Shown here: one piece after another, positions 45,700 to 57,480 of the stretch | Layout: the number at the start of each line of letters is the position of its first letter | How positions within the stretch are numbered: the stretch's first letter is position 1 | NCBI GenBank assembly: GCA_005656395.1 | Contig: SRSI01000078.1 | Span: 1,240,001 to 1,304,000 of the forward strand | Reading direction: 5' to 3' | DNA from: Strongyloides papillosus | Taxonomy: Eukaryota; Nematoda; Chromadorea; Rhabditida; Strongyloididae | DNA: 64,000 nt | Program-made: the position numbers and the translations under genes | The notes under the pieces: model-generated | What the model was told of the DNA's origin: nothing | The model's input: only the letters and a program-made list of their open reading frames with translations | Database searches by the model: none

Positions 45700-47520
45700 A
45701 AACGTATTTTTTTTCTAAAAACCCTTGACCTTCTTACTACTGCGTCTCACATTTCAAAAACATTTGAAATTTTTATTATTTCATTATAAACAGCAAACTG
45801 ATTGAATTCTTATAAACCAGTCTTTTGATATAACCACTCTCTACAAAAGTAAAAGAAATCATTCGGTGAACATTTTTCGAAAACAAAAAAAACACTTTCA
45901 ATATAAAATCTTTTATATTACTACTCTTAAAATAGGAAAGTTATTTAGGAAGTCTTAAAGTAAGATTAATTTTTTTTTCTAAAGATGCACACGAACTCAT
46001 TCTTTTTTTGTATTTAAATGATAATCATATCTGAATTTTCTACATTTTCTATAAATTGGTTTTTATAATGCAATAAACATGAACGATATTTAAATCATGC
46101 TTCTGCAAATATTTTATTTAATACCATTAACATTGGTACTACTTTATCAAAGATAATTTTTTTATACTTATTTCAAAAAATTTTATAATGCTTATTTCAC
46201 ATATAAAAAGTTATAGATAACAGTTTCCTTTAGTTATAAAAATATAACAGTACACATAAAACTTTTTTACAGGTAAAACTGTATGATTTTCTAAAAACTT
46301 GAACGTAAATTCTAATTGATGTTAAAATGGTACTATTTTTAAACCAAAAAATTTTATCAATTCCCATTAAATAAAAAAAATACTATCTCAATGAAATGCA
46401 TATGATTTGATATTGTAGAAAGTTAATCTCATATCTAAAATCTTTTAAAATTATTTCTTTTTTATATTGTTAATGAACATTCTTTTATCTATTAAATTTT
46501 TGTGTTTAATGAAATTTTAATGTTTTAAATTATTGTTGTTATAAAAATTTGTTATTTCATAATGACATTCACGTTAATATTGAGTAGATGTAATTAAAGA
46601 ACACAATTGAATTTATGATGAAAGAGAAAAACATTTCATAAATGAAATATTTTCGCGTCTATTTGCGTATTTATTTTGATAAAAAAAATTTTCTATATAT
46701 AACTTTTGTTCCTATTCTTATTAGTTTAAGTGATTTCATTTTATTACCAACATTTCTTACTTTTGATTTCGTCAACGTTCACAAATAAACATAAATATGT
46801 TATCTGAACAGTTATTTTTTATAGAAATAAAACCACCTTAATTCCTTACTAAATTTAACTTGAATTAAATCGTTCGCTTTTCACTATATAAACATTTTCT
46901 TTCGAAAGTAAAAAGCACACTAAAAGATTGATTTGTTTTAAAATTTTTTTAACCTATTTCACTAATTTTATTTTCCTTCAGTTTCTTAAAGTAAAAATTT
47001 TATTGTTTAATTTGGGCTTAACCAATACAATATTACAGTTAAAATATAAAAGTTAATTGATTTATTTTCAAGCAAGTGACTTTTTGTAAAATATAAGACT
47101 GGCGGTTAGATGAAAACAATTCCTTTCATACTCTTCGGCCTATTATTTTCCAAAGGTTTTATCACGTATCGTGATAGTAGTCGTTACAATCACTGTTGGA
47201 ATGTTATATTTTAACTTTAAGTATTGAAATACCTTTGATTTTTTAAGTGAAATATTGTTAAATTTATCTTTAAGTATTACATAAATTTCTAGGAAAGTAA
47301 CAAGCTCGTTTTCATTAAATTTTTTGTTGCCATCGTCTTTTCAGAACAATACATAAAATCTTAATTTTTGCATATTATACCATTATATTTGTAATATTTA
47401 AATAAAACTTACTATCGTCTTAAAATACATTTATTTGTACATTAACAGAAAGGTTAAGTTTTTCAAAAATAAAATCAAATCGATTTTGGTGTCACGTTTG
47501 AACTTAAGTTGTCTTACATG
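45700..47520. other. AT-rich non-coding interval
   Basis: No gene, repeat or RNA recognised. Confidence 0.5.
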
Positions 47521-47559
47521 GAAAAACGTATAAGTGGAAATCCGGCTAGTATATCTCTT

Positions 47560-47665
47560 ATTCGCTTCTCTAATTGAAACCATCGGAAATAATCGTAAAA
47601 CTGTTTCTCAGGGAACAAACATTATGTTAAAAGAACTGGAAAGTCAACAACTTTTAAGGCTCATA
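47560..47665 (+). pseudogene. Short coding-like stretch cut by an element
   Basis: Plus frame ETIGNNRKTVSQGTNIML, KELESQQLLRLIG runs straight into the element starting at 47666. Protein-like but short; unknown. Confidence 0.2.
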
Positions 47666-48082
47666 GGACACTCACCTAAAATATTTTTACCGTTTGGTAA
47701 AGTGTAACCGTAATTTAATTTTACGGTAAACAAATTTAATAAAAATGACTAAAAGTACAATAATGAGAACATCTTTTAGTTAAATAAAAGGTATTTTGCA
47801 TTAAAGTAATTGGTGGACTTCTTTATTGAGTAAAAACTTTTCTATAAGAAAAAAACATTCTAAAGTTGATTGTATACTTAATTGTAATTTTTGATCACAA
47901 TCATTATAAATCATACATTTTTAAGATATTTTCCCTCTTTTTTTTTCTAAAACTTGAAGTAATAATCATAATTTTAACATTTAATTTATCATGTATCACT
48001 AATTCAAATTAAATTAAATTTGTATGTACATACACAAAATTACACTTTACCAAACGGTAAAAATATTTTAGCTGAGTGTACC
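47666..48082. mobile_element. 417-bp inverted-repeat element
   Basis: Ends GGACACTCACCTAAAATATT and the complement of GGTACACTCAGCTAAAATAT, continuing inward with TTTTACCGTTTGGTAAAGTG on both sides (about 46 bp). Outside, GGCTC and GAGCC also mirror each other. Internal ACCGTAA/TTACGGT forms a further hairpin. No coding frame; the target duplication is unclear, so the superfamily is not assigned. Confidence 0.75.
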
Positions 48083-49337
48083 CCGAGCCACTTTTAACTA
48101 TCTTGATAGCGATAGCTCGATAACCTCGCATATGCGTAAACTAAAAAAATTGTTTCAATTTTAATTAGTAAGTAAAATGCTAACTTATTATAACAAGAAG
48201 AAAAACTTGACTTTGTAAAAAGGTATAACAAATTTAAATCATGTGTTGACGTTAGTTACAATAGAGTAAAAACTAATATAGCAAGGTAAAAACTTAATGG
48301 TTGATTCAAATATACGGCTTAAGAATTGTCAAATTTGCAATATGTAATAAATAAAGATTCACTTAATTCAGATAGTTTAGTAGAAAGTTTTGTAGAAAGA
48401 GAATGAAAAAATCATATGTAAACTTTTGCCATGAAGAAACCTTTAAATAAAAAATTGACATAAAGCAAATTGCTAAATGTTGAAATTTTGTAAATAGTTA
48501 TATTAATAGTGATGATGATACAAAACGAAATAAAATCAGCAATAAATAGAGAGCAAAACGGTATTTTAAAAGGATCCACTGTCTGTCTTGGAGAAAAAAA
48601 TGGAATGCCATCTTGGGGAAATTTATTTTAAATTTTATGCGTACACCTCTTATGAATAGTTTATCACTTTATTTAATACAACTTTAGAAACACGGCCAAA
48701 ATACAACAATTTAATTGAATTAACAATATTCATACATATATCAATATCCATATATAATACCAATACCGACACATAAATGAATAAAACCCACCTAAACAAT
48801 TATAACTTATCAGAACCATTAATTTCACTTACAGTTCCTTTAGTGGAATTCCACTTCTAGTACAATCACAATAAATATAAAACACCTTAATAAACCCTAG
48901 AATACAAATAATTAATTATCACTAAAATTATCCTTAATTATATAATATATATTGTATGTGCAATTATGTATTATGGGATTTTTAAACGAATGTCTTTTTG
49001 TTTTGACATTTTGATTGTCTGGGAATACGTTTTTAGATTTTTAATATCTAGTATTATTACTATGGTTATTATGCCAAAAGATCCAGTCGCACCGTCGTAA
49101 TATTGTAATAGTTTTTTTTATGGTATAAAAACTTTGCATTATAACCTTTTCATAATTTTACACATTACAACATTTTATTACTATTATTATAATGTTGTAC
49201 CTTTTTGATCATTTTATATTTTTATACTATTACGGAATATCTATAACAAAAAATAAAATTTACTAAATAGATATATGCTATAAGCGTCAAGAAATTAATA
49301 AAAAAAAAGTAAAACAATGTTACAAATATAGCAGAAA
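48083..49337. other. AT-rich interval
   Basis: A weak plus-strand coding-like patch near 48520-48680 (RAKRYFKRIHCLSWRKKW) is not strong enough to call. Otherwise nothing. Confidence 0.4.
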
Positions 49338-49897
49338 TACTACTTGATCAAAAAGTAGTAAGATTTTTCAAATAAAACAAAACAGTATATTATTTTTCAA
49401 AATTTATTTCATCTCCTTCAAAGTACTCTTCTTCGGCACCTATACATTTATACCAACGCTTCTTTCAATCTTCGAAACATTTGTTATACTCGATTTCCGG
49501 GATGGCCTTGAGCGCCTTTTTCGACGCCGTTTTTATCTCATCGATCAAGTCAAAACGATGACAACGAAGTGATTTTTTGAGTTTCGGGAACAACCAGAAG
49601 TCAGTCGGAGCCAAATCAGGTGAACAAGGCGGTGATAGAACGATATGAGTGGCATTTTTGATTAAAAATTTAATGCAACTTTTTCGCTGAAATTTTTCAA
49701 TCATGTTAAAAATCGAAGAATGGACTTTAGAAGGCAAACGTCAACAAGCGTAACTCATTAACAACTGATGCTCCTGTCATAAAATTTTACACAGATATCA
49801 ATAAAAGTTGTGCCACATAAAAAAAATAATTATGCATTTGGATAAACCCAGAAGTTTTAAATTGAAAAGTCTTACTACTTCTTGATCACAAGTAGTA
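49338..49897 (-). mobile_element. Internally deleted mariner element
   Basis: 560 bp, ends TACTACTTGATCAAAAAGTA and the complement of TACTACTTGTGATCAAGAAG, followed inward by GTAAGA(T/C)TTTTCAA. The outermost TA pairs fit a TA target. The left TIR is itself a near-palindrome (ACTACTT-GATCAAA-AAGTAGT). Only the C-terminal third of the transposase remains, so a deletion has removed the rest. Non-autonomous. Confidence 0.8.
49390..49737 (-). pseudogene. mariner transposase C-terminal part
   Basis: Minus frame from 49737: NATHIVLSPPCSPDLAPTD, then FWLFPKLKKSLRCHRFDL, CFED, TGA at about 49467-49465, KKRWYKCIGAEEEYFEGDE, TAA 49392-49390. SPDLAPTDFWLFPKLK contains the last catalytic Asp of mariner enzymes (DD34D), and W-K-K-R-W-x-K-C-I at the C-terminus is typical, with the TGA standing where the family has Trp. 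The N-terminal HTH and first two Asp are missing. Confidence 0.88.
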
Positions 49898-51594
49898 TGT
49901 GTGAAGTTTAAAAGGTCACATGTGATAACTAAACTCACAATATGATTGTTAGTGCAACGATATAATAATAAAGCAATAAATTGTTGAAATTATATTTTAA
50001 ACATATCAACAGAGTAAAAACACAAAACATTTTTAATTATAAATTTTACTACAATAAAATTATTAGAATAATCTCATACCATGGAAAGTTTGCTTAATAT
50101 TTTCTTAACTGTAATTAAGCTGTATAAAATTATAGCTTATTCCCGATTAGTACGAGTAAACATATTTAAAATAAATTGTATATACTCTGTGCAATTAACA
50201 TGCAGTTTTTTTATCTATACCTTAGATGTAATCTTAAACCGGGAATTAATTTTCATCATTCTAAATTTTTATTATAGTTGTTTTTTATTCTTTTTTATTA
50301 CGTAATATTCAAACACAAATTTAACTATTCAATTTGATCAATAAGAGACGTAAAATCACTATTAAAGATTTTGTTCAAAAGCATTATTTGTATACACATT
50401 TGTAATGAGTCGTTGAACATACAAGAAACAAAAAAATCAATGTTAGCTTTTTTTTCTGAAATTTTGCATGAAGGTAGGTTTGAACATGAACTATTATAAT
50501 CTAAAAAGTTTTGAAACAAATTCTCCGAAAGGGAGAAAAATAAAGCCAAAAGATCAAAAATTTGCATTTTTCATAAATTAATGATCGATTGATGTTTATT
50601 AATAAATTCATCACACATAGAAATTTAATATATATGTATGTCAACAGTTGATGTTTTTAAACTCAACGGAGATTGGAATTGTAAAGACGAAGTTGGAAAA
50701 ATTTCTACACGTTTATCATTTTTTACCTACATTAAATGCAGCTATCCCAAGATACTATCTATAATGCTACACAGCCACAAGTAGTTTATTTTTGAAATTA
50801 TTAAAAAAGGTAATAGTAAGTCATCAAAGAAGTTTCAACTATTGAATCTATATATGGATTTGGTAGTAATTTTTTTTTTTTGGAATTTGCTAATAATTGT
50901 GTTCAACAACTAAAATACACAAGACAGCGGCAAACAATTAGATTATTCAAATATGACTTATATCGATAAGTTTTATACTTGCGTTTGGTTTCAAAAGAAT
51001 TTTAATAAATACACTAATTTTTTTAATTTCACGTGAAAATGCTAATAGAATAAAAAGTATTGATACTGACTATTTGGAAAAATGGGACTCTCTAAAAACG
51101 ATAAAACGATAATAAATAAAGAAATCGAGATATTAAGAAAAGCGTCAATTTTAAAAGTATAATAAAAGAAACTATCTCTTATGCTACACAACCACACGAA
51201 GACACTTTTTATGGCATATTACGACAAACAGCTACTATTTATATTAAACAACCTGAAGAACTAATTATTATGCTGCAAAACTACAAGTAATTATCTATTA
51301 TGTTTCACAACTACTACATTGCTGCCCTGCTTAAACAGAAAAAAACCAAATTGAGGATGTTGAAAACAATAATATTACAAATTTCTTAAAACTTTCTTAA
51401 TTTTCTAAATTTAAAGATAAATAACTCCAATTTTTTTTCGTAAAAATTTAAAAAAAAACTAATTTTATTCAGTTTATTACATCAGATATTTTTCAATAAT
51501 AGTTAAAAACTATCTTATACTTAATGATTTTATTCTGTTAACTTACATTTTTGCCTTAAATCTTATATTTTAACTTTAACTAAAAATTATAACG
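49898..51594. other. AT-rich interval with degenerate short repeats
   Basis: Similar 20-25-nt units recur: CTATCTATAATGCTACACAG plus CCACAAGTAG (about 50754), CTATCTCTTATGCTACACAA plus CCACACGAAG (about 51173), and ATTATGCTGCAAAACTACAAG, ATTATGTTTCACAACTAC (about 51266-51315). Spacing is irregular, so it is not a tandem array. Part of 51170-51330 reads as ISYATQPHEDTFYGILRQTA, so the repeats may be remnants of a coding repeat. Confidence 0.35.
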
Positions 51595-52374
51595 AATGAT
51601 ACTGTAGGTTTTAATTATAATAAATTTATTGGCTCTAATACTGCCACTATTTCTTATAGTGCCAATTTCAAGATAAATAATGCTGTCATTTTAAGCACTA
51701 ATTTATCAGCAATTAAGTCTGTGATAAAGATTAGTAAATTCAGAAACAATGCAAGGATTTCTGGCGTTTCAGTCAAGGATTCCTCGCAAAGTCATTCGAC
51801 GAAAAATATATATTTAAAATTTTAAAAGTCTTTGTCAGACTATCCGATGTCGAACATGCTGCTTATGCTAACGATGCATCTAATATAGCAAACAAAAAAA
51901 ATTGTTACTATTAACAATAATTCATTTCGAGAAAACCAAATCAAAGGTATTCGTTGTGTAAAAGAAAAACGGTTGTATATAATTCTGATCAACTATAATG
52001 AATAAAAATGATGAGATTACTTTCTAATAAAGTACAAAATCAGGAGATTTCTAAAGCACTAGCAAAAACAGAACGATCAAGAAAATCAAGATCTATAAAA
52101 GTAAAAGTAAAAAAATTGCTAAAAGTGTAACAGAAAGAACTAGAAAATAAAGAAATGAGATGGCTGCGGATAATATTTTTTTACCACGTATTTTTGAAAG
52201 AAAAATTAAAAAAGTATAATTTAAAGCAGAAATAGTAAATTTAAAAAAATGAGCTTTTGAAAAATTAGAGATGCTAAAACCAGAAAGAAAAGACTAGTTG
52301 AAAAATTTATTAATAATTTACTGACTTTCGAATCCTTTGGAAAAGATATATTCAATTTCGCTGATATTGCTTAA
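51595..52374 (+). pseudogene. Gene remnant, unknown
   Basis: Plus strand: NDTVGFNYNKFIGSNTATIS, ANFKINNAVILSTNLSAIKS, VIKISKFRNNARISGVSVKD, then stops and frame changes, RENQIKGIRCVKEKRLYI, and near 52.27-52.37 kb KIRDAKTRKKRLVEKFINN, LLTFESFGKDIFNFADIA. Composition is protein-like throughout but interrupted several times. No family recognised. Confidence 0.35.
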
Positions 52375-53094
52375 GATATTTGTAATTGTCTGGCATACAA
52401 AAAACGAAAATCTACATTATTTATAATGACTTATAATACATTCATTTCTTGGTGATTTTAATAATAAAAATAAGTTTATAATATGTTATTCAAAGTGCGA
52501 TTACCATTTAAGAAATAAATAATTAAAACTGTATCTTTAACAGTTTATTGAAACAATTTATATCTTGGTAATATATCATATAGGATTTTCTTTAGAATAG
52601 TGGACGCGTTTTATTCGCATAATTAAGTACGTAAAAATAAAAATTAATAATTTTTTTGAATAAATTATTTAATATTAAGTCTTTTAAACTTCTAAAAAAG
52701 TAAAAAAAATTATTTCAAGTTTACTTTTTTTCGATTCTTAAATGATCCAATTTTTTAAAAAAAACACAGCAATATCCGACATAAAAATTCAGATTTTAGC
52801 ATAAATAGCAAAAGTCGTCATAAATAACAAAAATCTCCTTAAATAAACAAATTTCCAAAAAAAACCAAAATTACCATAAATAACTTAAAAATCAATAGAA
52901 ATATAATTTAAAAATATGTTTTTTTTTTAAAATTTCTTTATAAAAATTCCTGGATTCTTAAGACTTGCAAATAGCAAATTCAAGTGATATTCCAAGACTC
53001 TTCGGAGCTTTCTTTTTGGCACTCCAGAGTCAGCTGAAAGTTTCCTTCTGAAATAGAAACTTTTCCACTAACTCTGTAGTTCTGTGAGAGAAAG

Positions 53095-53960
53095 ATGGGG
53101 AGATCTAGCCAAAACTTTCGCTGTGGTGCTAGAAAGTGTAGAAGAAGAGTTTCAACAAGGGCGAAAACGTTATTCGGTCAGATGAAATTGGAGTTGAATA
53201 CTGTGTTTATGTTCTTGTACATGTTCATAACCAAAAATACGCAAGAGATTATATTAGATCAGCTGGAGATTTCGACTTCTACTGCTTTTTCGTTCAATAA
53301 ATATACAAAGCAGCTACTTGCAGATGCAGTTGATCTCTCAGACGTCACAATTGGAGGCCATAATGTCGTTGTGAAAATTGATGAGTCCAAGTTTGGTAAG
53401 AATAAACATCACAGAAGCCATCCAGTTACATGTGCATGGGTCGTTGATGGTGTCAAATTAACTCCCTAGAGAAAAATATTTGCTAGAGTGGCGAACAGAA
53501 AAGATGATGAAACCTTGATTGACATCATCACTAAACACGTAGCTAAGGGAAGCATCATCTATACTGATTGTTGGAAAGAATACAGCAAATTGAAAGACCA
53601 TGGGTACGTGCATAAAAAGGTTAACAACAAAAAGAACTTCAAAGACCATAAAACTGGAGTCTACACCAATACTACAGAAGAGACGTGGAATAGTATGAAG
53701 CAGACGATTCCTCCAAGAAATAGATACAAGAAAATGATTGACGATTTATTGTGGGGCTTCATCTGGAAAAGAATAAATAAAGGAAAGGAATTTGAAGGGC
53801 TTATCTGGGCCCTAAAAATATAAGATGGCTCGATGGTGATGATATTGGTAGAGAATTAGACGACAATTTCGACTGCATAGGCTCTGTGGAGTCAGAGTCT
53901 GATTCAGAAACTAAAGAAAGTGTAATTTCTTCACCAGAAAATAAAAAAAGAAAATTATAA
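53095..53960 (+). pseudogene. Merlin/IS1595-like (ISXO2-like) transposase
   Basis: One plus frame 53095-53823 with a single TAG at 53467-53469, then a shift near 53819 into a frame open to TAA 53958-53960. N-terminal zinc-ribbon remnant FRCGARKCRRRVSTRAKTLF, helical region QMKLELNTVFMFLYMF and QLLADAVDLSDVTIGG, catalytic KIDESKFGKNKHHRSHPV (first Asp), SIIYTDCWKEYSKL (second Asp), GVYTNTTEETWNSMKQ (Glu with the conserved N-T-x-x-E-x-x-W), and a C-terminal block WGFIWKRINKG. After the shift: WLDGDDIGRELDDNFDCIG, an acidic Ser/Glu tail and KKRKL, which could serve as a nuclear signal. Length and order fit eukaryotic Merlin transposases. Two defects inactivate it. Its TIRs were not located. Confidence 0.82.
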
Positions 53961-54478
53961 ATTTTTTAAATAAAAATTTTTAATAAAACTTCCTAAATAA
54001 AATTTCTAAACAACACTTAATTTTATCACTTCGTGGGATAGGAATCAAGGACTTATTCGCTGACAGGTTACTGAATCTAATGGTAGAATTTAACAAAACT
54101 AAAAAAAAGTATAATAAAATATATTAACAGTACCGGAAAATATAAAAAAAATGCTTAAAACAGTAAAATAATTAAATAAAAATAATATACATTAACAACA
54201 ATTTAACTTAATAATAATAAACAAAATTATAATATAACATAATAAAAATAAAATATAACATACTAAAATGACATAATTATATGTTTTCCTAATACAGGTA
54301 AAAATTTTCGTGGTGGAAAAATGCGTTCACTATTCTAAAGTTTAACCAAATTCTTTTATGTTTAATCAAAAAAAACGGTTTTCATCTTGTCGTCAAACAT
54401 TAAATATATGAATATTATTAGAAGACTTTAAGTAGACATTAATCGCATTTAAAAGCTTTAAAATAGTTAAAAAATATT
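53961..54478. other. AT-rich non-coding interval
   Basis: Low-complexity A/T sequence (e.g. 54160-54260); no gene. Confidence 0.5.
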
Positions 54479-54988
54479 AATTCATTGTATAAAAATTTCG
54501 AAATAAATGATAGAATTAGTAATGCAGATTATGATATTTTTAAAATTTGCACATTAAATTCTTATATTAATAGAGACGGTGTTATTATTAAAGAATAAAA
54601 TATAGATTATATAATTACTAATAATGAATTAACTTCGATTTCAAAAAATCGATTATTTTTAAGAGCTTTGTTTAATCAAGCATCTGTAACTGTATTTCTA
54701 CAAGGAGGAACATAAATGCTTAGTGATGTTTGCTGGTGTTATAATTTATGCACTTATAAAACCGGTATGTACATTGGATGCGTCTAACTTAGATTTTATT
54801 CATTTAAAATTAAACAACACTATGAGAAATGGAAAACTGCGGTTACAGCTAGTTCATCTTTTAAAAGCTATCTTCTCATAGACCATTCGACTAGAAATGA
54901 CTAGATATTTAATAACAGATATACTCTCGATTTTAACATAATAGATGATGCACATAGATATCTAAAAAGAAATAAATATGATGGTTAA
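54479..54988 (+). pseudogene. Gene remnant, unknown
   Basis: Plus strand: NSLYKNFEINDRISNADYD, IFKICTLNSYINRDGVIIKE, TAA, NIDYIITNNELTSISKNRLF, LRALFNQASVTVFLQGGT, TAA, MLSDVCWCYNLCTYKTGMYI, then frame changes and HYEKWKTAVTASSSFKSYLL, RYTLDFNIIDDAHRYLKRN, TAA 54988. The first 240 nt keep one frame with two TAA codons and no indel. The family is not recognised. Confidence 0.4.
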
Positions 54989-55239
54989 ATTATTAATCTT
55001 TAAAAAGATTTTGTAAAGTTTTTTAAATCTTGTAGCTGTAGTAATTGAACTTGTGACAGGTATTCTAGTGCTGTTATTAAAGAAAATAACTACTTTTACC
55101 ATTTCAGTTTACATTCTTTCGTTACACAAGCATCTTCAGCAATATTTTCTGACAACGGAAAAATCATGCGTTATAAGATATGAATCTATTGATAGACTGT
55201 ATACAACATATGTTAAAAACATCAAAAAAGAGAATGTTT

Positions 55240-56785
55240 CACCCAAAAATTTTTTAATGTTACAAGTATGTAATATACAGACGTTTTTTGAAATTACTAA
55301 TAAAATGGCATTTTACAGACAAATTCTTTGTAATTTTACAGAAATTATGTCATTTAGCAGATGATAATCTGTAATTTGGAGAAAAAATTGTTAAATTACA
55401 GACTAGTAACACTTTATAAAAAAGTAATATTACATATAAATTATTACTTTAAATGTAAAAAGATTAGAAGTATTTATATATTTTTTTAAACTTTTTTTAT
55501 TTTACTCATCTTCATTTCTGTGATTAACATTTCTAGGGATTATCAAGACATAATTTAAATCTACTACCATACACAACAATCATACATTAATATTTCATCT
55601 ATATTATAAGTAAACTTATTTTTAACAAATTTTTTATTTAAGAGAACTGCTTTTACAATTTTTTTATTTAAGAGAACTGCTTTTACAATTTTTTATAGTA
55701 TAAGCTATTAAAAAGACATTGGTAGATTTGTTACATAAACTTCCAATATTTTGGACTGTTATGTACTATCCCAATTTTTATATATGATGATAAGTAAGTT
55801 TTACGAAATTTCATAATTTATATATATACGCGCTACTTAAAATATATTTTTTTGTCATAATTATGTCATCAATTTTTTGAACTATTTAAATTTTTATTAA
55901 TAATTATTAATTTTAAATTTTTTTTAATATTTAGATAATGTATGAGAATGAAGTACTACAATCGCTACATCTTTATTTCAAGCGTAAGAAAGTTGACAAA
56001 CAAGTTCTTCAACAAATCACGGAAGAGGAAAAGTACAGAAGCAGTTGTGGTAAATGATAAAAATTGTTAAATAATGTAACGTGTAAAAATGTATTGGCGT
56101 ATCTATTGGTAAAAGGAAAGGACTACTGCGATTCTGAACTTTAATCACGCGTCAATATTATGTTAATCTTGGAAGTTCAGTATAATCAAAATGATGAACC
56201 AGCAATTGCAAATATTAAATTTGATTACATGGGAATGAAGTTTTCAAAAAAAAGATTTTTTAAATTATTTGTTGTTAAGGTACAAAAACAACAGTGTTCT
56301 TTTTACATTACAGGAATATGTCAACTCCTGTTCAAAATATAAAAAAATTAAATACAATATAATTCATGAATCTAATGAAACAAGTCAAAGTTTGGAGGAG
56401 AAGCCATTAAAATTCAATAAAACACTTGAAAACAGAATTTTTATGAAATACGGATGTTTTAAAATTGATGAGTAATTTTTTAAAATTAAATCTATAATTT
56501 TTACTTATTTTTAACTTTTTTAAATAAAAATGTATTGTTTTGTCTACTTAATAAAATATGGTTTATATTATATAGTATTTATTATTTTCTTGCCTATGCT
56601 AAAAAAATGCTCGAAAAATAATGTTGTAATTGATAAAATATATAAACACATACTTGTTTCATTATGCAAAATGAGTATGTAATTTTGGTGAAATGTCTGA
56701 TATATACAGACTTTGTAATATTATCCACTAAAAGTTAACAAAGTCTGTATATTACATACTTGCAACACAAAAAAAATTTTAAGTG
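55240..56785 (+). mobile_element. 1.5-kb TIR element, copy 2
   Basis: Ends CACCCAAAAATTTTTTAATG and the complement of CACTTAAAATTTTTTTTGTG, each followed inward by (A)AGTATGTAATATACAGAC. Inverted relative to copy 1 (13318-14836) and similar over its whole length. It contains a local tandem duplication near 55640-55690 (TTTTTTATTTAAGAGAACTG repeated). No clear target duplication. Confidence 0.7.
55938..56475 (+). pseudogene. Conserved coding remnant inside TIR element copy 2
   Basis: After an acceptor-like TTTAATATTTAG, the frame from ATG 55942 reads MRMKYYNRYIFISSVRKL, TNKFFNKSRKRKSTEAVVVN; the next ~120 nt is more damaged than in copy 1. Then MMNQQLQILNLITWE, the same in-frame TGA as copy 1, and YLLLRYKNNSVLFTLQEYV, SCSKYKKIKYN, NRIFMKYGCFKIDE to TAA 56475. 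The overlapping frame from 55938 (MYENEVLQSLHLYFKRKK) is also conserved in copy 1, so the true start is uncertain. Not recognised. Confidence 0.5.
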
Positions 56786-57480
56786 TAAGGAAAAAGAAAA
56801 AATATGGAATATGCATTGGAATATTATTTAATTAATTAATTACTATAATGTTTATATTTTTTTATTTATTAAAAAAAATTTTTGCTTGAATTTTTTTGAA
56901 GTGGCGCATAATAATGCATATAGTAGCGCGATTTCTAATACATCCGAAACACCGACGTATTTTGTATTTATTTAAATTTTTACAATAGAAAGTTTCATAA
57001 AAAATCTGCGCCATTATTTATTCCTCAACCTAATATGATTGACTAGAGAAGTGAAAGATACAATACCTATACTATAAGAAATTTCAGAGATATTATTTCT
57101 AGTTTACCATTTGTATTATAAATGTTATAACATGATAGATGTTAAATTTCTAGACTGGCTATGCCGTCAAAAAAATTCTCTTTTATATTGGCTTTTAGAT
57201 GTGACTTGGAGACTGAAATGTTTTATTGGTTATTGGAAAGTCTGGCATTAAATGAGTTTTCTTATTTTTATTGATCTTCATATATCGTTTGCTGTAATGA
57301 AATTCTTTATGTACTTTATTGCTTTTTGTGAAAATTGGTTTATAATGTGTTTCTACATTTCACATTATAGTTTTTTAAACCACCTCCAATTGTTACAAAA
57401 AAGGAAATTGAAAAACGATGCTTATACATATGTGCCAGATGAAACAAATTAAATACTCTGTGAATATTTTATAAATATTG

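Noticed and set aside
50081..50567. Open frames on both strands (50081-50305 plus, 50325-50567 minus)
   Set aside because: The minus frame is Cys/Ser/Leu-rich and could be real, but lacks splice context, homology or composition contrast; left uncalled.
49898..51400. CRISPR array from recurring ATGCTACACA units
   Set aside because: Units are diverged and irregularly spaced, and the window is eukaryotic.
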